A stretch of DNA of 64,000 bases from Nitrososphaera sp. UBA210 (GTDB lineage Archaea > Thermoproteota > Nitrososphaeria > Nitrososphaerales > Nitrososphaeraceae), in contig DADA01000061.1 of the NCBI GenBank assembly GCA_002494895.1, forward strand, positions 1 through 64,000. The letters run 5' to 3'. The notes below the pieces were generated by a model. It saw only the letters and a program-made list of their open reading frames with translations, searched no databases and had not been told where the DNA came from. Numbering within the stretch: position 1 is the stretch's first letter; the number at the start of each line of letters is the position of its first letter. The translations under genes were made by a program, and so were the position numbers. Below are positions 1 to 8,589 of the stretch, in pieces.

Positions 1-909
1 CGCCTCTAGAGGCGATAAGCCAAGGACGAGCTGGAGATACTGCGAGAGAAACAGGAACACTCCGAACGCTACAAAGACTCCTAGCAAAAAAGTGATCAAT
101 GCCGCATTGAATGCGGGCAGCCTGAATAATCGAAGGTCGATCAACGGATATTCGAGCTTTCGCTGCCTGTGCAAGAAAATTGCGCCAAGAGCTAATCCTG
201 CTACAAGCAAAACGATCGATTCAAGTCGCCATCCATCCTGGGCTATCTGCTTGATGCCATAAATCGCAGCCAGAATGGCAGCGAGCGATAGAGCAGCGCT
301 GATTATGTCAAGCCTGCGAGACCGGGGATCCCTGAATTCCGGCAAAAGCCTTGGACCCAGCACCAATAATGCTCCCATAACGGGCACAGCTAGAAGAAAG
401 ACGGAACCCCACCAAAAGAATTCGAGAAGCACGCCACCTACTAGGGGGCCTATCGCGGCACCCGCGGAGAAGCTGGATATCCACACACCTATTGCAGCCG
501 TTCGCTGATTGGGGTCGTGGAACATGTTGCGAATAAGGGATAAAGTGGAGGGGGCTATGGTTGCTCCCGATACTCCCAGCAGCGCCCTCGAAACGATGAG
601 CATTTCAGCGCTCGTCGAAAAGGCAGCCAGGATGGAGGTGAGCGCAAAAGTCACCGCGCCAATGAGCAGCAGGCGGCGACGTCCGATCCGGTCGCCCAGA
701 TTACCCAGTGTTATCAGCGATCCAGCAACAAAGAACCCGTAAATGTCTATTATCCAGAGCAACTGGACGCTGGTAGGCTGGAGATCCGCGCTGATATCGG
801 GCACCGCTAAATGCAGGACTGTCAGGTCCATTGTATACAGTATGCACGCAAGAGCAAGCACGCTCAGTCCAATCCACTCCCGCGATCCGGCTTTGGGAGG
901 TACAGCCAC
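1..909 (-). CDS. MFS multidrug exporter, DHA2 type (C-terminus cut by window edge)
   Basis: Proton-driven efflux permease of the cytoplasmic membrane, probably exporting drugs or other amphiphiles. The visible 303 residues hold the first half of a 14-helix DHA2 transporter: an N-terminal helix with the family pattern LYTMDLTVLHLAVP, the A-loop GNLGDRIGRRR between helices 2 and 3, and the antiporter motif C region (GVWISSFSAGAAIGPLVGG) in helix 5. The stop lies outside the window. I chose the GTG start; a TTG two codons upstream is possible and an in-frame TGA lies just before it. A CCCCTTGGGG palindrome and AT-rich promoter lie about 100 bases upstream. Family clear, substrate unknown. Confidence 0.9.
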   Translation of the reverse strand, partial: MAVPPKAGSREWIGLSVLALACILYTMDLTVLHLAVPDISADLQPTSVQLLWIIDIYGFFVAGSLITLGNLGDRIGRRRLLLIGAVTFALTSILAAFSTSAEMLIVSRALLGVSGATIAPSTLSLIRNMFHDPNQRTAAIGVWISSFSAGAAIGPLVGGVLLEFFWWGSVFLLAVPVMGALLVLGPRLLPEFRDPRSRRLDIISAALSLAAILAAIYGIKQIAQDGWRLESIVLLVAGLALGAIFLHRQRKLEYPLIDLRLFRLPAFNAALITFLLGVFVAFGVFLFLSQYLQLVLGLSPLEA

Positions 910-1009
910 ACTCAATCGAAATCACTTCTGGCAACTTGCATGCTGAATTCAACTTTCAGGTATTGCAACTTTGATTCCGCTACGTAATAATCCGGCGCAA
1001 TATAATTAC

Positions 1010-1029
1010 TTCCGCCCCAAGGGGAAGGT
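1010..1029. promoter_or_regulatory. CCCC-AA-GGGG palindrome upstream of the MFS exporter
   Basis: A 10-base perfect palindrome (1015-1024) with partly matching flanks (CTTCC/GGAAGG). Read towards the exporter it is followed at once by AAGTAATTATATT, a plausible BRE/TATA. A near-identical palindrome occupies the same place before the PhnB/VOC/DHFR-like operon at 42955-42968. Probably an operator; the regulator is unknown. Confidence 0.45.
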
Positions 1030-1173
1030 TATTACGAGTTATTGTACGCACCATCGTCCATGCTCGCGCAGATACCAGGGAAACCAGCTATTAGCGGAAC
1101 TTACGTCAGGACCCTCTGTTCTGAATAGTAGATCTAAATAGCCCAGCCGCTTATTGTCCAATACTTGAACAAG

Positions 1174-2292
1174 ATGAAAGTGAACATCGGTCAGCAGGCA
1201 TCCCTGGCAGTATTGACGGCAGCCCTTATTTGCCTTCAGCCCTTTTTCACTGATGTTCCCGCAGGCTTTGCACAATCTACCGGCAACCCTATAACTCTCG
1301 CCTATCCTTTCAAGCTGTCGGTCAACCAGACTGCGTACCTAGCGCCAGCCGACATGATTTTCCACTTTGTCAACGTGACTGAGGACTCTAGATGCCCCTC
1401 GGATGTCCAATGCATATGGGCCGGCCAAGTATCGATCCTGATCGAATATTCGCGCGCCTCAACAGGCGAAGAACTTGGCAGCCTTGCACTTACCCTGATG
1501 GGGTCCTCGGGCAAAGCTTCAGCTGTTATTGAAGGCTATCTGGTGAAACTTGCGAGAGTAGATCCATATCCGGTCAGCACCATGCAAGTACAACCTTCGG
1601 AATACGTCGCCACACTGATCGTTCAGAAAGGCGACAGCGCTTCTGAATCGGTTCTTGTGTCCAGCCCTGTGGCTTTGGATGATTCTGGAGAGACACTAGA
1701 GAGCCTGGAGGTCGGAAAGCAGGTCAAGGTGTCAGTGGCCCTTCATAACGGCTATGACGACGATCGACAATTCGTTGCCATCATAGAGGCCCGCAGTCTG
1801 GACGATGGCGGGATAACACAATTCCTAGCAATGACAAATGGCACGGTATCAGGGAAGGGTTGGATTGAAGCAGGTTTTTCCTGGCTGCCGGAACAGGCCG
1901 GCAAGTACCAACTCAGGACTTTTGTGATTGACACCATTGTCGAACCCAGAATACTGACTCCTGTCATGACATCTGAAATAGTGGCACAGGACGCGAGCAC
2001 TAACGGGGAAACAATCGTTGCATTGCGGGAAGGTCAGCGGGAAGGGCCTCTACTTGTGCAAAAGATTTACGCTGACCGCGTGGAAGGGTTGAACTTTCCT
2101 GAATATCCCGTAGCTATGGACAGCGGGCTTCCGATAACCTTACGCATTGGAGAGAAAGCGAGTAATGGCTGCACGATAGTACTCACACTCACTAAAATAC
2201 AGGGCGACAGCGCAACATTTCTAAAGGCTGTAGACGAGAGTAGGCCTTGCCCGATTTGCTGGTACCAATCAGAATTGATGCCCGGTCTGTGA
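1174..2292 (+). CDS. Secreted protein with Ig-like domain and C-terminal CxxC
   Basis: Exported protein of unknown function, 372 residues. The ATG start is preferred over a TTG three codons upstream because it gives a clean signal peptide ending near AGFAQ. The first domain carries a pattern with paired Cys (DSRCPSDVQCIWAG), seen in various bacterial and archaeal exported proteins. The middle part (about residues 165-270) resembles an Ig-like fold and shares its pattern (VG.QV.VSV.L.N, W.PE.AG.Y) with the surface protein at 10990-11856. The C-terminus ends in RPCPICW, a CxxC that could bind metal or act in redox. It has no C-terminal membrane anchor. Confidence 0.8.
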   Translation: MKVNIGQQASLAVLTAALICLQPFFTDVPAGFAQSTGNPITLAYPFKLSVNQTAYLAPADMIFHFVNVTEDSRCPSDVQCIWAGQVSILIEYSRASTGEELGSLALTLMGSSGKASAVIEGYLVKLARVDPYPVSTMQVQPSEYVATLIVQKGDSASESVLVSSPVALDDSGETLESLEVGKQVKVSVALHNGYDDDRQFVAIIEARSLDDGGITQFLAMTNGTVSGKGWIEAGFSWLPEQAGKYQLRTFVIDTIVEPRILTPVMTSEIVAQDASTNGETIVALREGQREGPLLVQKIYADRVEGLNFPEYPVAMDSGLPITLRIGEKASNGCTIVLTLTKIQGDSATFLKAVDESRPCPICWYQSELMPGL

Positions 2293-2309
2293 TAGCAGCA
2301 GTGGATTAT

Positions 2310-2834
2310 CTAGAATTTTTTGCCCAACATGCGCAATGCAAAAACAGAAGAGACCGAGCCTGCAGCCAGAATTAACATCGCGAGCTGCGGAAATTCCGGA
2401 ATTACTTCACCCCCTACGACTATCCTGCCAACCATCATCGGATGTGCAACGCAAAAGTAGCTAAAACTCCCCGCGGATGTCGCATCAAATCTATGTTGCC
2501 ACGTTCCGTCCGTCCCTATAAGTTCTGGACCTGAATCGAAAAGCAAGCCCAGGTCTTTCTCGGAACCGGTCCTGTTGCCACTGGTGACGCTGTGACCGAC
2601 GGGATCCGTGTTTGTCCAGACGACGGTAGCGTTGGGTCTCACAAATAGCGTGTCCGCAGTGAACGCTCCGTTCACCATCCTAATATGGCAAGTCCCATCG
2701 TCGCAAGCTTCATTCACATTGCTTCTAGCGCCGGTATGAAGAGGTCCTCCGGCCCAGACACTGGAAGACCCCAGCACCACCAGGATCACTGTGGCACACA
2801 GCGAAAGAGAAAGGACATGCCGCGGCCGTTTCAT
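2310..2834 (-). CDS. Plastocyanin-like blue copper protein with PEFP anchor
   Basis: Cupredoxin, an extracytoplasmic electron carrier or copper-binding protein; such proteins are numerous in ammonia-oxidising archaea, where they are thought to replace cytochrome c. Residues 1-28 form a signal peptide. The cupredoxin domain (about 48-140) has the type-1 copper ligands His81 (VGHSV), Cys128 (YFC), His131 and Met133/134. The C-terminus is PEFPQ followed by one hydrophobic helix and a basic end, a surface-anchoring signal shared with the proteins at 30423-31409 and 60356-61309. It lies convergent with the secreted protein before it. Its redox partner is not evident here. Confidence 0.92.
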   Translation of the reverse strand: MKRPRHVLSLSLCATVILVVLGSSSVWAGGPLHTGARSNVNEACDDGTCHIRMVNGAFTADTLFVRPNATVVWTNTDPVGHSVTSGNRTGSEKDLGLLFDSGPELIGTDGTWQHRFDATSAGSFSYFCVAHPMMVGRIVVGGEVIPEFPQLAMLILAAGSVSSVFALRMLGKKF

Positions 2835-3034
2835 AAAGGATTGGTGCTAATGCCAAAATAAAAGGGACTTGGAAAAGCAGATAGAACAACGACTACCCGA
2901 TTTGTTCTAAGTCAAGAACACAGGGACTGGCCAACATGTTCCAGCACAAAGGCCCGTAAACAATCATGCCCAGAGCCGCTGGAGGAAGAATGGACGGGTC
3001 ATGCAACAATTAATGAATTCTCTTGAGCGTCTGG

Positions 3035-3289
3035 CTACTCCAGCTGATCTTTATCCGCACTGGTAGGAGCCACTTTGTAGTCTTCATCTGTTATCTGCTC
3101 GGGAGTCTTGTATGATCCGGCTTGTTTCATAGAGCTGAGAATTTCTCGCAATTTCTTGTGATGCTCCGCTTTCGTGAAATCTCCAGCTCTATTGGCTGCA
3201 TGTTCCATCTCGGTGTGGTACGCGATCTGGTCATCTATATCAGAGGAGTCGGCAGACACGCCCCAACACAAGTAATGAGACGGTGACAT
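3035..3289 (-). CDS. Small conserved-looking hypothetical protein
   Basis: 84 residues, hydrophilic and mostly helical (DDQIAYHTEMEHAANRAG, then KAEHHKKLREILSSMKQAG), ending in an acidic tail. The helical composition and charge pattern look like real coding sequence. No domain recognised. The start is uncertain because the first 12 residues (SPSHYLCWGVSA) look less like coding sequence than the rest. Confidence 0.55.
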   Translation of the reverse strand: MSPSHYLCWGVSADSSDIDDQIAYHTEMEHAANRAGDFTKAEHHKKLREILSSMKQAGSYKTPEQITDEDYKVAPTSADKDQLE

Positions 3290-3390
3290 CCCTTTTGAGC
3301 ATTTGGTTGCTTTAGATGCGCGCGGCGCCTAGGTGTGAAACGATATTACACAATATCGTTTATGCGTAAAGAGCGGGCACCTAATATCGC

Positions 3391-3630
3391 ATGAAACAAA
3401 GGGAAACATGCAATTTGTGCGGCAAGGCCATTCATGGCAGGTCCAAGACCATAGTGGTGAGCGCGAGGGGAGGAATTTTCCATTTTAATTGCAATAAAAA
3501 GTTTGTAAGGATCACAAACGAGTACAACATACTCATAGCGGCTCTGAAAAAGAACGGTTACAGATTCACAAAGTACGAAAATATCGTCCATTCTATCAGA
3601 CAGGGACAGCTCAGATTCAAAAGACGTTAA
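3391..3630 (+). CDS. Small putative zinc-binding protein (CxxC...HxxC)
   Basis: 79-residue basic protein with Cys7-x2-Cys10 and His31-x2-Cys34, a treble-clef-like ligand set, then a basic helical tail ending RFKRR that could bind nucleic acid. One of about two dozen tiny zinc proteins in this window. The ATG start lies after a short AT-rich stretch. No function is known to me. Confidence 0.7.
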   Translation: MKQRETCNLCGKAIHGRSKTIVVSARGGIFHFNCNKKFVRITNEYNILIAALKKNGYRFTKYENIVHSIRQGQLRFKRR

Positions 3631-3875
3631 ACGCAGACAGACCCAAGTGCTGATGCGTCATGAATTTCTGTCTGGAGAAACGAAAAAGCGCTTAAATTGC
3701 CTGGCCAACGTTCTGAATCTTACTGCAATCGCCTACCGGGGCCAAGCTAAGCAGGAGTCTACTCCAAGGCATGGATGCTCGTGCTTCCTTGGTCTCTAGG
3801 GCATCCAATTCAGGATTGGTGATACTAACTATTTCCTGTGAAGCACACCATAACCAGGCACCATTGGGCTGGGTC

Positions 3876-4130
3876 CTAGCGAGCGCCAACCTTGTAGTCA
3901 GCCTTTGGGAGGCATTTGTCACAGTATCTCTGGACCACTGTTACATTTTCCACTTTGAATAATGCTTCTGTTGTCGCTATTGCCGAGCAGACAATGCACA
4001 GTCCGGGGGACTTTTTTGTGCTCAGGCTTACCGGTCTTTTCTCGAAGGGTTTTACCACTGGAGAGATTTTGCAGCACTTCAGTATATAGGTTTCAGACCT
4101 GAACACTGAGGTCAGTGAGGATTCCTGCAA
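3876..4130 (-). CDS. Mini zinc-ribbon protein, paralogue of the one at 50428
   Basis: 84 residues. The C-terminal half contains C-x2-C, then A-T-x-E-A-x-F, a V-x-V-V-x-x-Y stretch, and C-x2-C. The same order occurs in the 72-residue protein at 50428-50646 (YCVYCGTVATEEAFF ... EKYCHMC), so they form a paralogous family. The N-terminal 40 residues are not conserved between the two, so the true start may be further inside. Four Cys suggest one structural zinc. Function unknown. Confidence 0.65.
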   Translation of the reverse strand: MQESSLTSVFRSETYILKCCKISPVVKPFEKRPVSLSTKKSPGLCIVCSAIATTEALFKVENVTVVQRYCDKCLPKADYKVGAR

Positions 4131-4209
4131 TTTTCTGCGAGCTCAAAGGGCTATGCGCGATGCCGGACTCTCGAATCAGACAGGCTGTTATTTTTCAGAG
4201 CTCTTTTGT

Positions 4210-4247
4210 ATGAAAAAATGCGCATGGGGTTCCAGATCCCCATGCGC
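4210..4247 (-). terminator. Intrinsic-type hairpin terminator followed by T-run
   Basis: Perfect 10-base inverted repeat GCGCATGGGG / CCCCATGCGC with an 8-base loop. On the minus strand it is followed directly by ATTTTTT. It lies downstream of the minus-strand gene ending at 4421. Stem plus U-tract resembles a bacterial-type terminator; archaea mainly need the U-tract. Confidence 0.65.
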
Positions 4248-4420
4248 GCTGCAGGTTAGGAACTGTCGAATGAGCACAGGTGCGAGTGGTAGTGGATGAT
4301 CAAATTGGGTGAATCAGATGCCAATAGTTCCAACGCTGTGGCCCTGGCTGGTCATTCGATCAGTCGAGGGTTCTTGGATTGCTGGATATTTATCCTAGAT
4401 TGCGATTCTCCGATCTGAAA

Positions 4421-4762
4421 TTATTGCTTATCTGTCGCGTTGCTTTCCTGACGGCTTGCAGGGGTCAGTCCTACACCAACGCGGTATGCGTCTATCTGGT
4501 GGGGTGTCAGCTCGGAAAATAGCAGAGATCGAAACTCGCCCTCAAGCGTCAAATAATCTGCTGCTTTTTTCCACTCGCCCACAGGTTCAAACGAGTTCAT
4601 TTCGCGCGCGCCGTCCACAATTTTGTCTGCAATGACCCATCCCTTGCTGTCGAGTCGCAGCGGCCGCCAGCCCCTTATCATGCTACCATCCTGCGCCGCA
4701 TCTTCCAAGCTTTTATGCAATTCAACAAGGCGTCTTACAACCGGATCAGACAACCCTTGCAT
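4421..4762 (-). CDS. Hypothetical protein
   Basis: 113 residues, soluble, mixed helix and strand, with no Cys cluster or membrane segment. It opens with a helical stretch (DPVVRRLVELHKSLEDAAQDG) and has a central GWRPLRLDSKGWVIADKIV segment that looks like a compact beta unit. Composition and length support real coding. I do not recognise the family. It faces away from the P-II gene, and a terminator hairpin follows it. Confidence 0.65.
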   Translation of the reverse strand: MQGLSDPVVRRLVELHKSLEDAAQDGSMIRGWRPLRLDSKGWVIADKIVDGAREMNSFEPVGEWKKAADYLTLEGEFRSLLFSELTPHQIDAYRVGVGLTPASRQESNATDKQ

Positions 4763-4884
4763 CCTGCCACCAGCAGCTATTTATTTTTCCTAGAGGATTT
4801 TCTATTGCGAGAATGGCTGAATGTTTACCAGCCAAAGAGATCAGAACACAATCCTTTTCTAGAGCCCGCCAAGCACCTTAAAGC

Positions 4885-5262
4885 ATGGGTAAAGAAAAAT
4901 CGAACTTACCGTTCGAAGTCACATACACGGAAAAGCCAGGCACCAAGTCAAGAACTTCCATGAAGCGGCTTGCAGTCCTTTTAAAGCCTGAAAAGGTAGA
5001 TGCTATCACCTCAGCGCTCAGGGGACTGGGTCTCGAGGCAACGATATATGATGTAAAGGGGGCTGGCAAGGAGAAGGAAAGGGTCACGTCTGGCAGAGGA
5101 ATGGGTACTATCGATCTTGCATATACTACAAGAAAAATTGTCGCCACCGTGGTCAACGCTGACAGTGTCGTACAAGTGACTAATGCTATGAAAAACTCAC
5201 TTGGCGGTGATAGCGGCGCGGTGGTCGTAGTTACCCCTGTGGATGAGCTGGTGCGACTGTAG
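4885..5262 (+). CDS. P-II family nitrogen regulatory protein (GlnB/GlnK-like)
   Basis: Trimeric signalling protein that senses ATP/ADP and 2-oxoglutarate and controls nitrogen metabolism by binding targets. The core starts at MKRLAVLLKPEKVD (residue 26) and shows the family order: beta1, helix, DVKGAGKEKER before the T-loop, the RG of the T-loop tip, KIVATVV, and the C-terminal VVVVTPVDELVRL. In the T-loop the uridylylated Tyr51 position appears to be Thr, so covalent modification as in proteobacteria is unlikely. There is a 25-residue N-terminal extension if the first ATG is used; the internal ATG (4960) would give a standard-length protein. No amt gene is adjacent. Confidence 0.88.
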   Translation: MGKEKSNLPFEVTYTEKPGTKSRTSMKRLAVLLKPEKVDAITSALRGLGLEATIYDVKGAGKEKERVTSGRGMGTIDLAYTTRKIVATVVNADSVVQVTNAMKNSLGGDSGAVVVVTPVDELVRL

Positions 5263-5413
5263 AAACAGGCACTGGTTCTGATGCAATGCAAGTCGTAGTC
5301 CGCGAGTACCTAATAGAATGTCAGGAGTGAAGGGCAGTCCTTTCGCAGGTGTAATTTGAAATAATGCTAAAGGAATAAGTAACCACAGCCATTCATTACT
5401 TTTAGTCAGTCGG

Positions 5414-6007
5414 ATGGATGCAAAGGGATACTATGCTGTGCTCGGCGTATCTGAAAATGCGAGCTACCACGAAATCAAAAGAGCTTACAGGCGCCTTGCA
5501 AGAAAGTACCACCCTGACAGGAACAATTCATCTTTTGCCGAAGACATGATCAAGAGCATCAACAGGGCATTTGAGACACTGTCGGATGAGACCAAAAGAA
5601 AGGAATATGACAGCATGCATTATGAAAACGGCCCACCGAATGTAGAGGAAGTTCATCATTCTGCGCAAGCCCGACCCAGCCCGTCTCAGAGCAACGAGTA
5701 TGATTTCAGACACGACGATGTCAGAGCGCGCAATTACGCTCAGGCTACCATCACTCAATTTCTGGATCTTCCAAAGGGGAGATTTCACGTCAGCGTAGAG
5801 CCTTCGCTTTGCATGGCATACGGGACCTGCGAAAGGATTGCCCCAAGAGTATTCTTGCTCGACAAGAACAAGATGATAAACCCCAAGGCAAAAGTCGAGT
5901 CCGAGGTCGGGGCGGATTTTGAAACACTCCTTGCCGCCGCGCACAGCTGTCCTACCAAGGCGATCAAGATAGTGGACAGGTACACCGGAGAGCAGATCTA
6001 CCCATAA
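5414..6007 (+). CDS. DnaJ-ferredoxin fusion protein (DnaJ-Fer)
   Basis: J-domain co-chaperone fused to a small iron-sulfur ferredoxin. Residues 5-68 are a J-domain with the HPD motif at 33-35, which stimulates DnaK ATPase. A polar linker (70-110) follows. Residues 122-190 are a ferredoxin with Cys133-x5-Cys139 and Cys179-Pro, the three-Cys pattern of P450-type 3Fe-4S ferredoxins. Such fusions are known from Thaumarchaeota and from chloroplasts of green plants, and a transfer from plants to Thaumarchaeota has been proposed. There is no zinc-finger or C-terminal DnaJ domain. It may link redox state or Fe-S assembly to chaperone activity; that is inference. Confidence 0.93.
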   Translation: MDAKGYYAVLGVSENASYHEIKRAYRRLARKYHPDRNNSSFAEDMIKSINRAFETLSDETKRKEYDSMHYENGPPNVEEVHHSAQARPSPSQSNEYDFRHDDVRARNYAQATITQFLDLPKGRFHVSVEPSLCMAYGTCERIAPRVFLLDKNKMINPKAKVESEVGADFETLLAAAHSCPTKAIKIVDRYTGEQIYP

Positions 6008-6262
6008 TCACAAAATGTGCTCTATGGCCTTCTGAATGTCTCCTGCATCGATGACATCACCTGCCATCATCGCCTCCAGCAGCCTGAGGACTATTAGTTC
6101 GCCCGTTGCGCCCGCTATAGTCTGCGGAACGACGACGACTACATCATCCACTATTACCGTGACTTCTTTGTCGCTGCCGCCGCTCCAGTCCTTTGGTATG
6201 CCAACGTAGAAATAATTCGGATCCGACGCCTTGCTTATGTCCTGGTATAGAATCTGAACCAT
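6008..6262 (-). CDS. Hypothetical protein
   Basis: 84 residues, convergent with DnaJ-Fer with stop codons abutting. Soluble; it has a beta-rich centre (KEVTVIVDDVVVVVPQT) and an acidic helical end (EAMMAGDVIDAGDIQKAIEHIL). Composition looks coding. Family not recognised. Confidence 0.6.
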   Translation of the reverse strand: MVQILYQDISKASDPNYFYVGIPKDWSGGSDKEVTVIVDDVVVVVPQTIAGATGELIVLRLLEAMMAGDVIDAGDIQKAIEHIL

Positions 6263-6462
6263 TACAGTAACTTCACTCTTGAATTTTTAAACTTTGAATT
6301 GCATCAGTAGGTTTCACTCAATCGCGTCTACAACCCAGCATCCACTGGTCTTTCACGCGCCGCTCCGAACATGCGTCACGAAAATTATTAGTCAGGCATG
6401 AAATCTTAGCTGTTTAGCCAATTGGCTGATTACTTATATGAAACCCGAATCTCGCGGTTCTC

Positions 6463-7034
6463 ATGGCAGAGCCAGAAGGGAAAGGACGGAAGCGAAATAG
6501 GAAGGGCTTTGCAATCGGCGCCGGGATAGGCGTTGTCGCCATATTGCAGCAATATTTGCTCTGTCGGGCCTGGGCGGCAGATCTGCCGATCAGCCCGACG
6601 ATTCTGAAGTCCTAAGGTTATTGAACGCTCATATCTGGATAGCATCCAACGGAACCACATCGGTGGCAGGCTTTGTCGTGCAGAATACGGGCGGAAAGGC
6701 AGCCCTGATCGACAGGATCACCATAAGGGGCCAGCCCGCGCCTGCGGCTTCCTGGTTCTACAACGGCGACCCGGCCATCACAACTGGATACAATATTCAC
6801 AAGGAACTACGATATGACCCGACTCTCGATGCCATCGACGTGAACGGCGATGGTGAGGAGGACCGCTTCCTTCAGGCCTCAGGCCCCATAGCTCTGGAGT
6901 CAGGCAGGGCGGTCTTTATTTACCTGGCAAATCCGGGGGGCATCAAGACCGCCGACAGCGGGCTGGCAGTAACAATAAACGTTCAATCGGGCAGAGCAAG
7001 CGCGGTCCAATCGATATCTGTGACAAACAGCTAG
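6463..7034 (+). pseudogene. Pilin-like secreted protein broken by a one-base frameshift in its membrane helix
   Basis: The ATG frame encodes a basic N-terminus (KGRKRNRKG) and the first half of a hydrophobic helix (FAIGAGIGVVAI), then runs out of frame and stops at 6615. The downstream frame continues with the second half (AAIFALSGLGG) and a well-formed extracytoplasmic domain with a Ca-binding-like DVNGDGEED loop. Adding one base near 6543 joins the two into one continuous helix plus mature domain. The TTG that opens the longer downstream frame (6621) would leave the protein without any export signal. So this is a recent null allele, a sequencing error or a programmed shift. The family resembles thaumarchaeal type-IV-pilin-like proteins; that is inference. 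Confidence 0.65.
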
Positions 7035-7118
7035 CTCTATCGAAAAAGTCAATGCAACGATTCGCAGGCAGCGGGATGATCAAAACTTGATAAATGCGCC
7101 ACACACAAAATCAAGCGA

Positions 7119-8093
7119 ATGTCAAAGCGCACCAGTCAAATGATTATTCGGCCGATGGGAGAAGACGATTTGCGTGAAGCTGACAGAATAATGAGGTTGG
7201 CTTTCGGCACGTTCCTTCGGCTTCCAGATCCAATGAAATTCATGGGAGACGCGGATTATGTTAGGACTCGATTTAGAGCTGACCCACCAGGGGCGATTGT
7301 AGCAGAAGACGACGGCAGGATTGTCGGTTCTAATTTTGTTCTTGATTGGGGAAGCGTAGGCATATTCGGGCCGCTCACCATAGAACCTAGCTACTGGGAT
7401 AAGGGGGTGGCCAAGCTCTTGCTTGAAGAAACTATGAAGATTTTCCAAAAGCGGGGCACCACCCATCTTGGGCTTTTTACTTTCGCAGAGAGCAGCAAGC
7501 ATGTACATCTTTATCAAAAGTTTGGATTCTGGCCGCGCTATCTCACCGCAGTAATGTCGAATTCTGTCGAAAAGATGCGAAAAGACGCACAATCCAGCAC
7601 CACCATGCCCAACAGATATTCGCAGCTGTCGAGCGGCGAAAAAGAAAGTATCATTTCCAAGTTCCTTGAGCTAAGTAATGGGATATACAGGGGGCTGGAC
7701 TTGGCAAAGGAGATCAGGTCGGTCGACAGACAGAGGCTTGGAGACACGATTTTTCTCGAGCATCCGAATAAGGAGATATTGGCCTTTGCGGTGTGCCATG
7801 TGGGGCCCGGCACCGAAGCAGGGTCTGGCAATTGTTACTTGAAATTTGGTGCTGTAAATAAGGCAGAGAACTCGTGCAGACTTTTTGACGAGTTGCTGGA
7901 TGCCTGCGCGGAATACGCTGCATCACAGAATGTTTCAAAAATTACCGCGGGAGTCAATACTGGCAGGCACAATGCCTACAAAAGAATGATTGATCGGCAT
8001 TTTCGAACGGAACTCCAAGGAATCGCAATGCAGAGACCAAATGAGCCAGCTTATAACCTGCCGGAAATCTATGTGGTAGACGATTGGAGATAG
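7119..8093 (+). CDS. GNAT acetyltransferase with a second, degenerate GNAT-like domain
   Basis: 324-residue acyl-CoA-dependent N-acetyltransferase. The N-terminal GNAT fold (residues 8-150) has the beta4 and acetyl-CoA-binding region GPLTIEPSYWDKGVAKLLLE, a slightly altered Q/R-x-x-G-x-A motif, and the terminal YQKFGF. The C-terminal half (about 170-320) has a second GNAT-like arrangement (GNCYLKFGAV ... DELLDACAEYA ... YKRMIDRHFR) without a clear CoA motif, like two-domain acetyltransferases. Substrate unknown. Single gene between unrelated neighbours. Confidence 0.88.
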   Translation: MSKRTSQMIIRPMGEDDLREADRIMRLAFGTFLRLPDPMKFMGDADYVRTRFRADPPGAIVAEDDGRIVGSNFVLDWGSVGIFGPLTIEPSYWDKGVAKLLLEETMKIFQKRGTTHLGLFTFAESSKHVHLYQKFGFWPRYLTAVMSNSVEKMRKDAQSSTTMPNRYSQLSSGEKESIISKFLELSNGIYRGLDLAKEIRSVDRQRLGDTIFLEHPNKEILAFAVCHVGPGTEAGSGNCYLKFGAVNKAENSCRLFDELLDACAEYAASQNVSKITAGVNTGRHNAYKRMIDRHFRTELQGIAMQRPNEPAYNLPEIYVVDDWR

Positions 8094-8210
8094 CATGGTA
8101 GGCAGCCAGAAGCAGGCTCTCCAAAACCAAGTCTCATTCCACTCGAATTACAGCCAGAAGCCATCGGATCTTTTGCGGCAAGTCTTTAATAAAAGCCAGC
8201 CCATAATGCT

Positions 8211-8441
8211 ATGATGACGGAAGCATTCGTCTTTGTGAATTGCCTGCTTACAATGACGGGGATCGTTGAAAACATTGCAAAGATTACAGAAGGCGTGCTG
8301 GAAACCCATCCTACGACCGGCATCTATGATATCGTACTGAAGGTGAAAGCAGTCGACGAGACAAGCCTCCGAGATGTTCTTGACAGGGTAAAGGGCATAC
8401 AGGGAGTAGCGTCAACCCTGACGAGCATCATTTACAGATAA
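8211..8441 (+). CDS. Stand-alone Lrp/AsnC effector (RAM) domain protein
   Basis: 76 residues: a beta-alpha-beta-beta-alpha-beta ferredoxin-like RAM domain without a DNA-binding helix-turn-helix. It has the typical opening AFVFVNC, the central strand GIYDIVLKVKA, and VKGIQGVASTLTSIIY at the end. Such proteins bind amino acids and can hetero-oligomerise with full-length Lrp regulators. A second copy lies at 57137-57364. Confidence 0.87.
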   Translation: MMTEAFVFVNCLLTMTGIVENIAKITEGVLETHPTTGIYDIVLKVKAVDETSLRDVLDRVKGIQGVASTLTSIIYR

Positions 8442-8589
8442 CCAAGCTTATTGCGCGTATACAACCAGCTGGAAAGTTCGGATCAGAATTGTTTCTCAAG
8501 CCCAAGATCGACTTTAGCCTTTGGGCGCGGACCATCAGCAAATTTTTTAAGATCTGCGACAATCGAAGGTGTTTGGGAGGAATTGGTGG

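Noticed and set aside
3692..3922. 76-codon reverse frame between two mini zinc genes
   Set aside because: It overlaps the end of the zinc-ribbon gene, has no motif, and a competing forward frame is equally long. Not supported.
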